Shown here: piece by piece, positions 6,581 through 13,918 of the stretch
How positions within the stretch are numbered: position 1 is the first letter of the stretch
How the letters are laid out: every line of letters begins with the position of its first letter
Source: Bacillota bacterium
GTDB lineage: Bacteria > Bacillota > Clostridia > Lachnospirales > Lachnospiraceae
Length of the DNA stretch: 16,201 bases
Assembly (NCBI GenBank): GCA_023420935.1
Contig: JAEZUR010000183.1
Coordinates: 1 to 16,201, forward strand
Reading direction: 5' to 3'
The notes under the pieces: model-generated
Seen by the model: only the letters and a program-made list of their open reading frames with translations
Told to the model about the DNA's origin: nothing
The model's database searches: none
Translations under genes and position numbers: made by a program

Positions 6581-8803
6581 ATGAACAAAATTAAAACATT
6601 AATTTATACAATAAAAGAGAAAATCGTTCCGATTTATAATAGATGGATAGACTATCAAGATAGGAATTTTGGCAACACCAATAGAGGAGTTTATTGGTTA
6701 TCCACATTATTGTGCAGTATCATAGTAGGCTTATTATATGCAGATATTGGCCTTCCATGGGGATTGGGATTTATTCTTGCAACTGTGGTTAGCTTTTTTT
6801 TGGTTAATATTTTATTTTACTTTATTATAGTAATAGCGAAATTACTGCTTAAACTAGGAGTTAATATTATTGTATATCTTAGTTTTCTGATTGCTATGAT
6901 AACCATATTGATGATCAATGGTAGCTCAGGTAATCTATCAACAGAACTAGCAGTCATATCAACCCTTGTAATGGTAGTTATACTTCAGTTATTTGTACGA
7001 AGCATCTGGGCGTTTGTGAAAAATAAAATACGTTCTAAGACCATTGTTGCTACCATGTTTGTCACTGGTATACTTGTGATTATGGGTAGTGTTTTCTTAT
7101 TTGGACAGGGCTTTCAAGACAACTATTTGGATGACTACTTAGAATTAAATCAGAAAGAGACAGTTGAGATCAGTGATTTTAAGGCAGAAACAAAACAAGG
7201 TAAGTATACAGTCGAAACCATAGATTATGGAATGTCTGAGAATGTTGATATCAAATCCGCTACATTTAATATGTCACCTTATGTTGGTGGATATGATGGG
7301 TTACAAGGATTTTATCGTAAATTATATCAAGGTTATGATATAAAAGGAGTTCCACTTGCAGGGAGAATATGGTATCCAAAAGAAGTGAATAACTGCCCGG
7401 TTATGTTCATCGCTCATGGGAACCATAGCTTTACGGTACCATCTTATTTAGGATATGATTATCTGGGTGAATTCCTTGCTTCTCATGGATACGTGGTTGT
7501 TTCGGTGGATGAGAATTTCTGTAACGCATGTGATTTTGGTAATTTAGCATCAGAGAATGATGGTCGCGCTGTGTTACTTCTTGAAAATATAAAACAGGTT
7601 CAAAGGTATAATAAGGATGAAAATGATCCCTTATATCAGAAAATGGACTATAACAATATTGCCATAGCAGGTCATTCTAGGGGCGGTGAGATGATAGCCA
7701 TAGCTGCTCTTTTTAATAAGTACACACATTATCCAAGTAATGGGAATATTAGATTCAATTATAATTTTAACATCAAATCGCTATTAGCCATTGCACCATC
7801 CGTTAATCAATATAAACCTGCTGGTCATGAAGTAAAACTTACAGACGTGAATTACCTATTAATTCATGGTGCCAATGATCAGGATGTTTCAACATTTATG
7901 GGATCAAGGCAATATAAGAATATTACATTTACTGGTGATGGAGATTATTTTAAATCGTACTTGTATATTGCTGGTGCGAATCATGGTCAATTCAACTCTA
8001 GGTGGGGTAAGTATGATATGATAGCACCAATTAATCAGTTCTTAAATGTGAAAAACCTGATGGAAGAATCCCAACAACAAAACATATTGAATACATTTAC
8101 CAAAGTATATTTGGATGTAACGTTAAAAGATAAAACAGAATATAAGGATTTATTTTGTGATTACGAAAAGTATAAATCCAGTCTACCGAATACGCTTTAT
8201 ATTCAAAATTATGTGGACTCTGGATTTACCTGTATGAGTGATTATGAAGAAGATTCTGACCTAACCACAGCAACCAATGAGAATGTTACGTTAAAAGCAT
8301 TTGCTACCACAATATGGACGGAAGAAATGACGGTATATTCCAATCTAATGTCAAGAGGGGAAAGAGGTAATTATGCTCTTCGATTGAAATGGGCAGAGGA
8401 TAGAGATGCAAAGTATGAATTAGATTTTGAATCTTATAACGCAAGTAATTCCTACCTTCAATTTGATATTCTAGATCTGGATGATGAGCAGGTAACGAAT
8501 AAAAACTATAGGAATTTAGATTGCACCATTACCTTAAAAGATGATAATGGATCACAAGTGAGCACTAAGCTAAGTAATTATTCTACCATATATCCACCAC
8601 TTCCAGTTAAGCTTGGTAAGCTTCAATATATTTTCAACAAAGTAGAGTTTAAACATCAATTTCAAACAGTAAGAATTCCTTTGGATGAGCTAAGTGTAGG
8701 CAGTGACTTTGATACAAGCAAGATAAACAAAATCCTGTTCACATTTGATCAAGAAGGAAGTAAAGAGATTAGCATGGATAACATTGGATTTAGTAAGTAT
8801 TAA
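6581..8803 (+). CDS. Membrane-anchored alpha/beta hydrolase with C-terminal beta domain
   Basis: A 740-residue protein in three parts. Residues about 36-176 hold roughly five transmembrane helices. A linker leads to an alpha/beta-hydrolase domain (about 225-500). It shows an oxyanion-strand motif AHGNHS, the nucleophile elbow G-H-S-R-G with Ser366, an acid candidate Asp433 or Asp435 in HGANDQDV, and catalytic His468 in GANHGQF, so a complete Ser-Asp-His triad is likely. The last ~200 residues (YALRLKW, YLQFDILDLDD, FQTVRIPLDEL, ISMDNIGF) read like a beta-sandwich of carbohydrate-binding type. An esterase or lipase acting at the cell surface is plausible; the substrate is unknown. ATG 6581 has GGAG at 6572-6575; a TTG at 6557 is less likely. 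A TATAAT at 6552-6557 may be part of a promoter, but no -35 is clear. Confidence 0.85.
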   Translation: MNKIKTLIYTIKEKIVPIYNRWIDYQDRNFGNTNRGVYWLSTLLCSIIVGLLYADIGLPWGLGFILATVVSFFLVNILFYFIIVIAKLLLKLGVNIIVYLSFLIAMITILMINGSSGNLSTELAVISTLVMVVILQLFVRSIWAFVKNKIRSKTIVATMFVTGILVIMGSVFLFGQGFQDNYLDDYLELNQKETVEISDFKAETKQGKYTVETIDYGMSENVDIKSATFNMSPYVGGYDGLQGFYRKLYQGYDIKGVPLAGRIWYPKEVNNCPVMFIAHGNHSFTVPSYLGYDYLGEFLASHGYVVVSVDENFCNACDFGNLASENDGRAVLLLENIKQVQRYNKDENDPLYQKMDYNNIAIAGHSRGGEMIAIAALFNKYTHYPSNGNIRFNYNFNIKSLLAIAPSVNQYKPAGHEVKLTDVNYLLIHGANDQDVSTFMGSRQYKNITFTGDGDYFKSYLYIAGANHGQFNSRWGKYDMIAPINQFLNVKNLMEESQQQNILNTFTKVYLDVTLKDKTEYKDLFCDYEKYKSSLPNTLYIQNYVDSGFTCMSDYEEDSDLTTATNENVTLKAFATTIWTEEMTVYSNLMSRGERGNYALRLKWAEDRDAKYELDFESYNASNSYLQFDILDLDDEQVTNKNYRNLDCTITLKDDNGSQVSTKLSNYSTIYPPLPVKLGKLQYIFNKVEFKHQFQTVRIPLDELSVGSDFDTSKINKILFTFDQEGSKEISMDNIGFSKY

Positions 8804-8839
8804 TGCCGTTGGGAAATAGAAATGAATGGAGGATATTGT

Positions 8840-9469
8840 ATGCAGTATTTAGATATAGATAATTGGAGTAGGAAAGATCATTACAATTATTTTAAGCAAC
8901 TTGATTATCCGCACTTTAATATATGTGCAAACTTAGATATTACTGTGTTTTATGATTATATAAAGGAACAAGAGATGCCGTTTTTTATTTCTTTGTTATA
9001 TGTTGCCACAAAAGCAGCCAATCAAGTGAAAGAATTTCGTTACAGAATTAGAGAAGATGGAATTGTCGTGCATGATGTGGTTAGTCCTTCCTTTACCGTA
9101 ATGACAGAAGGAGATGTGTTTAGTTTCTGTACCACTAAGTATATGGAGAGTTATTCTGATTTTAGTAGTAATGCTGCTGATGCAATCAGTAATGTGAAAC
9201 ATAATATTAGTATAGAGGATGAACCAGGACGTGATGATCTTCTATATATTACTAGTATTCCATGGGTTTCTTTTACTAGCATAACACACCCAATTCAAAT
9301 GAAACCCACAGATTGTATTCCACGGATTTCCTGGGGGAAATTCTATGAAGAAAATGGAAAAAAGAAGTTGCCATTTTCAGTGCAAGCGCATCATGCTCTA
9401 GTAGATGGACTACATGTGGGACAGTATTACCAGAGTATTCAGGAGTTGTTGGATCACCCAAGTGAATAA
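8840..9469 (+). CDS. Chloramphenicol-acetyltransferase-like acyltransferase (CAT family)
   Basis: A 209-residue protein with the length and landmarks of type A chloramphenicol acetyltransferases: the N-terminal YLDIDNWSRKDHYNYF, PWVSFTS at 141-147 at the acetyl-CoA/substrate region, and the active-site motif HHALVDG at 184-190, with His185 as general base and Asp189 four residues later. The end (YYQSIQELLDHP) also matches the family. CAT proteins are trimers that acetylate chloramphenicol, but many chromosomal relatives have unknown substrates, so resistance is not proven. TGGAGG at 8827-8832 sets the start at 8840; the ATG at 8822 lacks a site. It follows the hydrolase gene by 36 bases and may be co-transcribed with it. 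It ends inside the hairpin shared with the convergent gene. Confidence 0.87.
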   Translation: MQYLDIDNWSRKDHYNYFKQLDYPHFNICANLDITVFYDYIKEQEMPFFISLLYVATKAANQVKEFRYRIREDGIVVHDVVSPSFTVMTEGDVFSFCTTKYMESYSDFSSNAADAISNVKHNISIEDEPGRDDLLYITSIPWVSFTSITHPIQMKPTDCIPRISWGKFYEENGKKKLPFSVQAHHALVDGLHVGQYYQSIQELLDHPSE

Positions 9470-9500
9470 GATAGCCATCTATTTCTCCAACAACTTTTTT
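9444..9500 (+). terminator. Terminator built from the ends of two convergent genes
   Basis: The arms AGTTGTTGGA (9444-9453) and TCCAACAACT (9486-9495) are perfectly complementary, and T residues run to 9500. The 32-base gap contains two small hairpins, TCAC/GTGA (9454-9457 with 9462-9465) and ATAG/CTAT (9471-9474 with 9479-9482), so the RNA could fold as a three-way junction. The left arm lies in the last codons of the CAT-like gene, the right arm in the last codons of the minus-strand gene. The T-run serves only the plus strand. Confidence 0.6.
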
Positions 9501-10228
9501 AAGCTACCTTCATTCAATATCTGTATGGTTTCAAATTTTCCATGATAAAAGACGGCCCAATTATTAAATAGACAAGGAAGATTTTTAGCTTTCTCTAATG
9601 TATTAACAGGAATTAAATTATGAGGTATTGTATTGTTTTCACAGTATTTTTTTATTTGCTCAATACAATCAGGGATATATGGGCACTGTTTTCCGTAATA
9701 AATGGTTAATGTCTCGTCTTCAATCTTTTGTAATTTAGCCTGTTCACGAAACTTAGGCATACTTCCATCAAAGGACAATGCTAATAATTCATATTCATCA
9801 TCAATGACATCAACAACTTTAAAACCAAACTTAGTCATAAATTTTTTATCTGTCAAAAAAGGCTTCTTTTTCTTTGAACTGATTACGCAGATTCCTGATT
9901 TGTTCTTTGTTTTCGCATCCTCAATGCAATATTCTAATAAGGCTTTACCATAGCCTTTTTTACTATAACTACCAGATACCCAGAGACAATAAATATATAG
10001 ATAATTACCACCATCCACTGGAACCCAAGCGGTTTCTAGTGGAGCATATTCGATGAATACCTTACCCTTTGCATCTAATTTTCGAAATACATGTCCTTCC
10101 TCAAACCGATCGGTTAGCCAATTTCGCTTGGTTTCTACGCCCTTTTGATGCTTTTTATCAGCAATTGCACAGCATAAATGTTCTGTAGATATATTTTCTT
10201 TCGATAGACTTATAAACTCCTCACTCAT
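9479..10228 (-). CDS. YoaP-type GNAT acetyltransferase with C-terminal YoaP domain
   Basis: A 249-residue protein whose size and order match Bacillus YoaP. The first ~150 residues form a GNAT domain: YLYIYCLWV strand, then the acetyl-CoA loop SKKGYGKALLEY near 89-100, and a later KFGFKVVD segment. The last ~75 residues look like a small alpha/beta domain. A strand TIYYGKQ is followed by a cysteine pair C182-P-Y-I-P-D-C188, a helix, an LPCLF segment and a strand VFYHGKFE before a final helix, which suggests a thioredoxin/glutaredoxin-like fold. The function of this family is not known to me; an acetyl transfer tied to a redox or metal site is only a guess. GGAGG at 10238-10242 is nine bases from the ATG at 10228. 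An in-frame GTG at 10234 is too close. It converges on the CAT-like gene with a nine-base gap. Confidence 0.85.
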   Translation of the reverse strand: MSEEFISLSKENISTEHLCCAIADKKHQKGVETKRNWLTDRFEEGHVFRKLDAKGKVFIEYAPLETAWVPVDGGNYLYIYCLWVSGSYSKKGYGKALLEYCIEDAKTKNKSGICVISSKKKKPFLTDKKFMTKFGFKVVDVIDDEYELLALSFDGSMPKFREQAKLQKIEDETLTIYYGKQCPYIPDCIEQIKKYCENNTIPHNLIPVNTLEKAKNLPCLFNNWAVFYHGKFETIQILNEGSLKKLLEK

Positions 10229-10288
10229 GGACACAAACCTCCATTTTACTATTTATTTTCATACATGCCAAATCTTTTATATAGGGAT

Positions 10289-10297
10289 ATTATAGCA
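10289..10297 (-). promoter_or_regulatory. Extended -10 promoter of the YoaP-type gene
   Basis: Reading the minus strand, TG-C-TATAAT occupies 10297 down to 10289. It lies about 60 bases ahead of the start codon. No clear -35 element is seen, which is acceptable for an extended -10 promoter. Confidence 0.55.
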
Positions 10298-10404
10298 TAT
10301 TAATCTGACAACAGTATGTCATATTTATAAAATTACTCATTGGATTAAATTCTGATTAAAAATAGAAAATCATCCTTCAAAATGTATAATAATGGAATCG
10401 TATA

Positions 10405-10413
10405 TGTTATACT
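10405..10413 (+). promoter_or_regulatory. Extended -10 promoter candidate for the YbaK-type gene
   Basis: TG-T-TATACT at 10405-10413 fits an extended -10 element. A TATAAT at 10385-10390 upstream is an alternative. Transcription from 10405-10413 would begin near 10420, giving a ~95-base leader that carries the triple repeat at 10434-10469. Confidence 0.45.
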
Positions 10414-10433
10414 AGGTGAATAAAAAGTATAGG

Positions 10434-10469
10434 GTTTTAATTATAGTTTTAATGATACGTTTTAATGAT
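10434..10469 (+). repeat. Three tandem copies of an 11-bp motif
   Basis: GTTTTAATTAT at 10434-10444 is followed by two exact copies of GTTTTAATGAT at 10446-10456 and 10459-10469. The starts are 12 and 13 bases apart. They lie in the leader ahead of the YbaK-type gene and may be a regulator site or simple AT-rich drift. Confidence 0.55.
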
Positions 10470-10513
10470 TCTTTATATGGGAAGACATAATTTTTACAAT
10501 GGAGGAAAACACA

Positions 10514-10984
10514 ATGGCAATAGAAAAAGTAAGAGAATATTTTAAACAATGGAATTTAGAGAGTAGAATACAAGAATTTGAAGTGTCCAGTGCTACTGTT
10601 CTATTAGCGGCACAAGCACTTGGTTGTACCCCAGAACGAATTGCTAAAACCTTATCGTTTAAGGTAGAGGATAATCCAATTTTAATTGTAGCTGCAGGTG
10701 ATGCAAAGGTTGATAACGCCAAATTTAAAGCAGAATTTCAGACAAAGGCAAAAATGCTTGCACCAGAAGAGGTGGAAATGCTCATTGGCCATGGAATCGG
10801 AGGGGTATGTCCATTTGGTATTAATGAAAATGTGGATGTCTACCTCGATGTTTCCTTAAAGCGCTTTGATACTGTTTTTCCAGCGTGTGGCAGCAGTAAT
10901 AGTGCTATGGAACTAACAATTGATGAATTGGAGAAGTACTCTAGTTGTAGAGAATGGATTGATGTTTGTAAAGAGTGGGTGTAG
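10514..10984 (+). CDS. YbaK/EbsC-family aminoacyl-tRNA deacylase
   Basis: A 156-residue protein of the YbaK/ProX fold, whose members hydrolyse mischarged tRNAs, such as Cys-tRNA(Pro) or Ala-tRNA(Pro), in the cytoplasm. Visible landmarks are Lys45 in AKTLSFK (the conserved lysine of the family), the strand ILIVAAGDAKVD, the GIGGVCPFGI loop that forms the substrate pocket, and a late VFPACGSSNSAMELT segment typical of the EbsC-like branch. GGAGG at 10501-10505 lies eight bases before ATG 10514; the ATG at 10499 overlaps that site and is unlikely. It stands alone, with no prolyl-tRNA synthetase nearby, so the exact tRNA substrate cannot be named. The leader carries a triple repeat. Confidence 0.9.
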   Translation: MAIEKVREYFKQWNLESRIQEFEVSSATVLLAAQALGCTPERIAKTLSFKVEDNPILIVAAGDAKVDNAKFKAEFQTKAKMLAPEEVEMLIGHGIGGVCPFGINENVDVYLDVSLKRFDTVFPACGSSNSAMELTIDELEKYSSCREWIDVCKEWV

Positions 10985-11078
10985 AATTTGCCAGGTCCAT
11001 ATAGGTTGAGTGATAAGGGATTGTAGAAGAAGCAGTGTTAAATTGAATTATAAAAATGAGAAAGGGATTGATGGATAT

Positions 11079-12011
11079 ATGGAATTTAATGTAAAGTTAC
11101 AAGAATTACAAAGTAAGGTATTAAGGAAAAAGAAAGTAAGTGCCATGCTAAAAGAGTTAGAAAGTCAAAAGGATGCTATCATAGAACGAGAGAACACCCT
11201 GAAGAAAGAAAAACTAAAAGAAGAACGAGATGTTGAAACATTAGAAGGTAGAAGCCTTTCTGCATTTTTCTATGCGGTTATTGGGAAAAAAGAAGAAAAG
11301 TTAAGCGAAGAGCAGGCACAAGCTTATGCTGCCAAAGTGAAGTATGAAACAATAGTTTCACAACGTAACGCCATTGAAAATGAGATCATGTCACTTCGAA
11401 ACGAAATGAATACATTGATCGATTGCGAGAATGAGTACAAAGATTTAATGGAACAAAAAACCAGTTGGCTGAAGGAACAGGATTCTACTTCTAAAGTGGA
11501 AATTGATAAGTTAGAAGAAAAAGTAGTGCTCCTTGAAAATCAGATTAAAGAGATTCGTGAGGCGCATGCAGCTGGAGAAAATGTTTTGAGTGTAATTGAT
11601 AACATAGAGGAGGAACTGTCTTCTGCGGAAGGTTGGGGTACATGGGATCTTATGGGCGGTGGCTTATTATCTGATATGGCGAAACATTCCCATTTAGATT
11701 CCGCACAAGAGGAGATTCAACATCTGCAGGAACAGTTAAGAAGATTTAAAACCGAGTTGGCTGACATCACCATCAGTGCGGATATTCAAGTTCAGATAGA
11801 AGGATTTCTGCGCTTTGCGGATTATTTTTTCGATGGTCTATTTGCAGATTGGGCAGTTTTAGATAGTATTCACTCCTCTCAGGATGAGATTTCCCAGACC
11901 AAAGAAAAAGTGAATCTTGTAATGAATCAATTAAATAGAATGGAACAAACGCTAGAGCAGGAAGTGTCGGATACGAAAGTGGAATTAGATGAATTAATAC
12001 GTAAGGCATAA
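11079..12011 (+). CDS. Coiled-coil protein with GWGTWD motif, function unknown
   Basis: About 310 residues, mostly charged helical heptads. Residues 1-180 are rich in Glu, Lys and Leu, forming two or three long coiled coils, with a hydrophobic break LSAFFYAVIGKKEEKL near 62. Residues 185-210 hold a glycine-rich motif, GWGTWDLMGGGLLSD followed by MAKHSHLDSAQ, that looks conserved because it breaks the coils with many Gly, Trp and His residues. A second aromatic motif FFDGLFADW occupies 250-258. The end is coiled coil again. There is no signal peptide or membrane segment, so it is probably cytoplasmic. I do not recognise a known activity. The ATG at 11079 is the first good methionine, though its ribosome site (AAAGGG at 11061-11066) is distant. 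A GTG at 11010 would add 23 residues. Confidence 0.7.
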   Translation: MEFNVKLQELQSKVLRKKKVSAMLKELESQKDAIIERENTLKKEKLKEERDVETLEGRSLSAFFYAVIGKKEEKLSEEQAQAYAAKVKYETIVSQRNAIENEIMSLRNEMNTLIDCENEYKDLMEQKTSWLKEQDSTSKVEIDKLEEKVVLLENQIKEIREAHAAGENVLSVIDNIEEELSSAEGWGTWDLMGGGLLSDMAKHSHLDSAQEEIQHLQEQLRRFKTELADITISADIQVQIEGFLRFADYFFDGLFADWAVLDSIHSSQDEISQTKEKVNLVMNQLNRMEQTLEQEVSDTKVELDELIRKA

Positions 12012-12043
12012 TATATTCATGATACAAAAGTTGAGGAGACAAT

Positions 12044-12487
12044 ATGTTAGAGGTTCATTTTCATAATAGAGTAAATGATAACTGTTTAAAATTTGCAGTT
12101 ATTATAGCAAAATATAAAGATAAGTGGGTATTTTGTAAACATAAAGAACGTAAAACTTATGAATGCCCTGGAGGGCACCGGGAATTAGGTGAAAATATTT
12201 TAGAGACTGCCAAGAGAGAATTATTTGAAGAGACTGGCGCAATTGCATATTCAATAGAGCTGATAGGTGGATATTCTGTCTATGATGGTGAATCAGAAAC
12301 ATTTGGTATGTTGTTTTATGCTGAGATTCATGAATTTGGTAATCTTCCCAATCTTGAAATTGAACGAATTGAACTGTTTGATGATCTGCCAAAGCATTGG
12401 ACGTATCCTCAAATTCAGCCAATATTATTAGAACATGTCATGAAGAGTAGAGTAGGCGGTGAAAAAGTAAGCAGTTATGATATTTAA
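12044..12487 (+). CDS. Nudix hydrolase
   Basis: A 147-residue Nudix protein. The Nudix box is complete and matches G-x5-E-x7-R-E-U-x-E-E-x-G-U, spread over GHRELGE (12171-12191), NILETAK and RELFEETGA, so metal binding and hydrolysis of a nucleoside diphosphate-linked substrate are expected. The flanking sequence (KWVFCKHKERKTYECPGGH before it, SIELIGGYSVY after it) resembles the YtkD-like branch, which cleans oxidised nucleotides, but the substrate is not proven. GAGGAG at 12033-12038 sets the start. The gene follows the coiled-coil gene by 32 bases and precedes a GNAT gene by 10 bases; the AAGGAGG of that GNAT overlaps its own stop codon, so the two are translationally close. Confidence 0.9.
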   Translation: MLEVHFHNRVNDNCLKFAVIIAKYKDKWVFCKHKERKTYECPGGHRELGENILETAKRELFEETGAIAYSIELIGGYSVYDGESETFGMLFYAEIHEFGNLPNLEIERIELFDDLPKHWTYPQIQPILLEHVMKSRVGGEKVSSYDI

Positions 12488-12497
12488 GGAGGTTATT

Positions 12498-12914
12498 ATG
12501 ATATTACATGAAAATCAACTAACAGCCGAACAATTTTGTTTCCTACAGGAATCAGTTGGATTTGGAAGACCGAATATGGAGCAGATTCAATTGGCATTGA
12601 AGAACAGTATGTATCGAGTTTCAGTTGAAATGGATGGTAAGATTGTTGGTATGGGAAGAATAGTAGGGGATGGAGCTAAAATATGTTATCTACAGGATAT
12701 TTTTATTCATCCAGATTATCAAAAACAAGGGGTTGGGACTATGGTTGTTGATAAGCTTATAGAATATATTTATAATCTGAAAATGCCTAATGGAAGATTG
12801 ACCATAGGATTAATGGCGGCAAAAGGAAAAGAAGAATTTTATAAAAAGTTTGGATTTCGAATACGCCCTAATGATAATGAGGGTTGTGGTATGGTTTTAA
12901 ATGTTGATAAATAA
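12498..12914 (+). CDS. GNAT family N-acetyltransferase
   Basis: A 138-residue single-domain GNAT. The core strand and acetyl-CoA loop are clear: CYLQDIFIHPDYQKQGVGTMVVDKL, where Q-K-Q-G-V-G-T is the pyrophosphate loop and the P-D-Y before it is typical. The end has EEFYKKFGFRIRPND, the usual GNAT beta-5/helix pattern. This branch (the IFIHPDYQKQGVG type) often acetylates small amines or protein N-termini, but the substrate is unknown. AAGGAGG at 12486-12492 overlaps the stop codon of the Nudix gene and lies five bases from ATG 12498, supporting co-transcription. Confidence 0.9.
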   Translation: MILHENQLTAEQFCFLQESVGFGRPNMEQIQLALKNSMYRVSVEMDGKIVGMGRIVGDGAKICYLQDIFIHPDYQKQGVGTMVVDKLIEYIYNLKMPNGRLTIGLMAAKGKEEFYKKFGFRIRPNDNEGCGMVLNVDK

Positions 12915-12962
12915 TGATTTACTCAAGCCAAATAGATTTATGGGGGAGAAAGAGAATAGGGT

Positions 12963-13190
12963 ATGATTATTTTATATATTTTTGTTACAGGATTTGTATT
13001 GTTTTTGATTATTGCTTGGGCAGTTAAGTTGGCTGTAAAAGAAGTATTGGATGAGTTTAGGAAAGATATTATGAAGGATATTATAAAAGAAATGGAAAAT
13101 AAGAAAATTATTATTACAGATATAAATAGCAGCAATGTAACTGCTGAATCAATGACCAAAGTAACTGTGGACGAACAAAAATTACCTTAA
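12963..13190 (+). CDS. Small single-pass membrane protein, unknown function
   Basis: A 75-residue protein. Residues 1-25 form one hydrophobic helix (MIILYIFVTGFVLFLIIAWAV); the rest is a charged helix (VLDEFRKDIMKDIIKEMENKK) and a short polar tail. It would sit in the membrane with the charged part in the cytoplasm. I recognise no family. The ribosome site is weak (GGGGGAG at 12942-12948 is far, AGGG at 12958-12961 too close), so the start and even the gene are less sure. It lies 48 bases after the GNAT gene in the same direction. The hydrophobic N-terminus and amphipathic second half favour a real gene. Confidence 0.55.
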   Translation: MIILYIFVTGFVLFLIIAWAVKLAVKEVLDEFRKDIMKDIIKEMENKKIIITDINSSNVTAESMTKVTVDEQKLP

Positions 13191-13311
13191 ATTATAGATT
13201 CTGCACGAATAAAGAATAGGCTTTTACTACCTTTCATATTTATTTATAAGGAGCAATAAGCCATTAGGACGTAAAATATAGTGTTTAGTTAAGAAGTAGT
13301 AAACAAAAAAC

Positions 13312-13323
13312 GTCATATATGAC
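13312..13323. promoter_or_regulatory. Perfect 12-bp palindrome ahead of the lipoprotein gene
   Basis: GTCATATATGAC at 13312-13323 is a perfect palindrome about 40 bases before the start codon at 13364. It could be an operator for a dimeric regulator. No -35/-10 pair is clear in the 173-base gap, and the rest of the gap shows nothing I can name. Confidence 0.35.
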
Positions 13324-13363
13324 ATTGCCAGATAGATTAATAAAGTAGTAGGGGGAGTTTATT

Positions 13364-13876
13364 ATGAAGCAAATATTTTTTCTAGTGTTAGGTTTATTTC
13401 TGATTGGTTGTATATGGAAGTTTTCAGCAGGAACAATTTTTACTTCCACGCAGAATGATAATCTAAGTACATATGTTAATCATGAGTATGGTATATCGCT
13501 ACAATATGAACGTGAGTGGAAGCTAAATCCGAACTATAGTCATAGGTATGATGGAGATGATGGATTTTTTCAAATTAATGCATTTGATGGAAAGGATATG
13601 GATATTGATAAGGTGGCTGAATTTCAGGTGTCTCATAAACTAAAGCCCTTTGGTAATAATCCGAGTATCATAAAACTTACAATCCAGGGGCAAGAAGCAA
13701 GGCTCATCTTACCGTCCCAAGATCAGGTGAAAGATTTTGAGAATCAGGCCGAAGTTATTGTCACATATCCAAAGGCTATCGAGATAAATGAAAGTTTCTA
13801 TTATTATTTCATCTTATATGCGGATAAAGACCATATTCAAACTATTGCCAAAACAATAGAATTTATTGCCAAATAA
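13364..13876 (+). CDS. Putative lipoprotein, PsbP-like (low confidence in fold)
   Basis: A 170-residue exported protein. A short basic start and hydrophobic stretch end in L-I-G-C with Cys16, a fair lipobox. Alternatively the segment is an uncleaved anchor. After a linker the sequence has the pattern of a small alpha/beta domain seen in PsbP-like secreted proteins: a strand with YGISLQYEREWKL, then DDGFFQINAFDG, IIKLTIQGQEARLILPS, and a final paired strand and helix (FYYYFILYADKDHIQTIAKTIEFI). This is a resemblance in pattern, not a firm family match. AGGGGGAG at 13350-13357 sets the start. The next gene follows by 42 bases, so the two may form a transcription unit ended by the terminator at 14259-14295. 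Confidence 0.75.
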   Translation: MKQIFFLVLGLFLIGCIWKFSAGTIFTSTQNDNLSTYVNHEYGISLQYEREWKLNPNYSHRYDGDDGFFQINAFDGKDMDIDKVAEFQVSHKLKPFGNNPSIIKLTIQGQEARLILPSQDQVKDFENQAEVIVTYPKAIEINESFYYYFILYADKDHIQTIAKTIEFIAK

Positions 13877-13918
13877 AAGTAATATATTAATTCATACAAA
13901 TGTGAAAGGAGTGATACT

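Noticed and set aside
13312..13323. CRP/FNR-type site at the palindrome GTCATATATGAC
   Set aside because: It lacks the spaced TGTGA or TTGAT half-sites of those regulators, so no specific regulator can be named.
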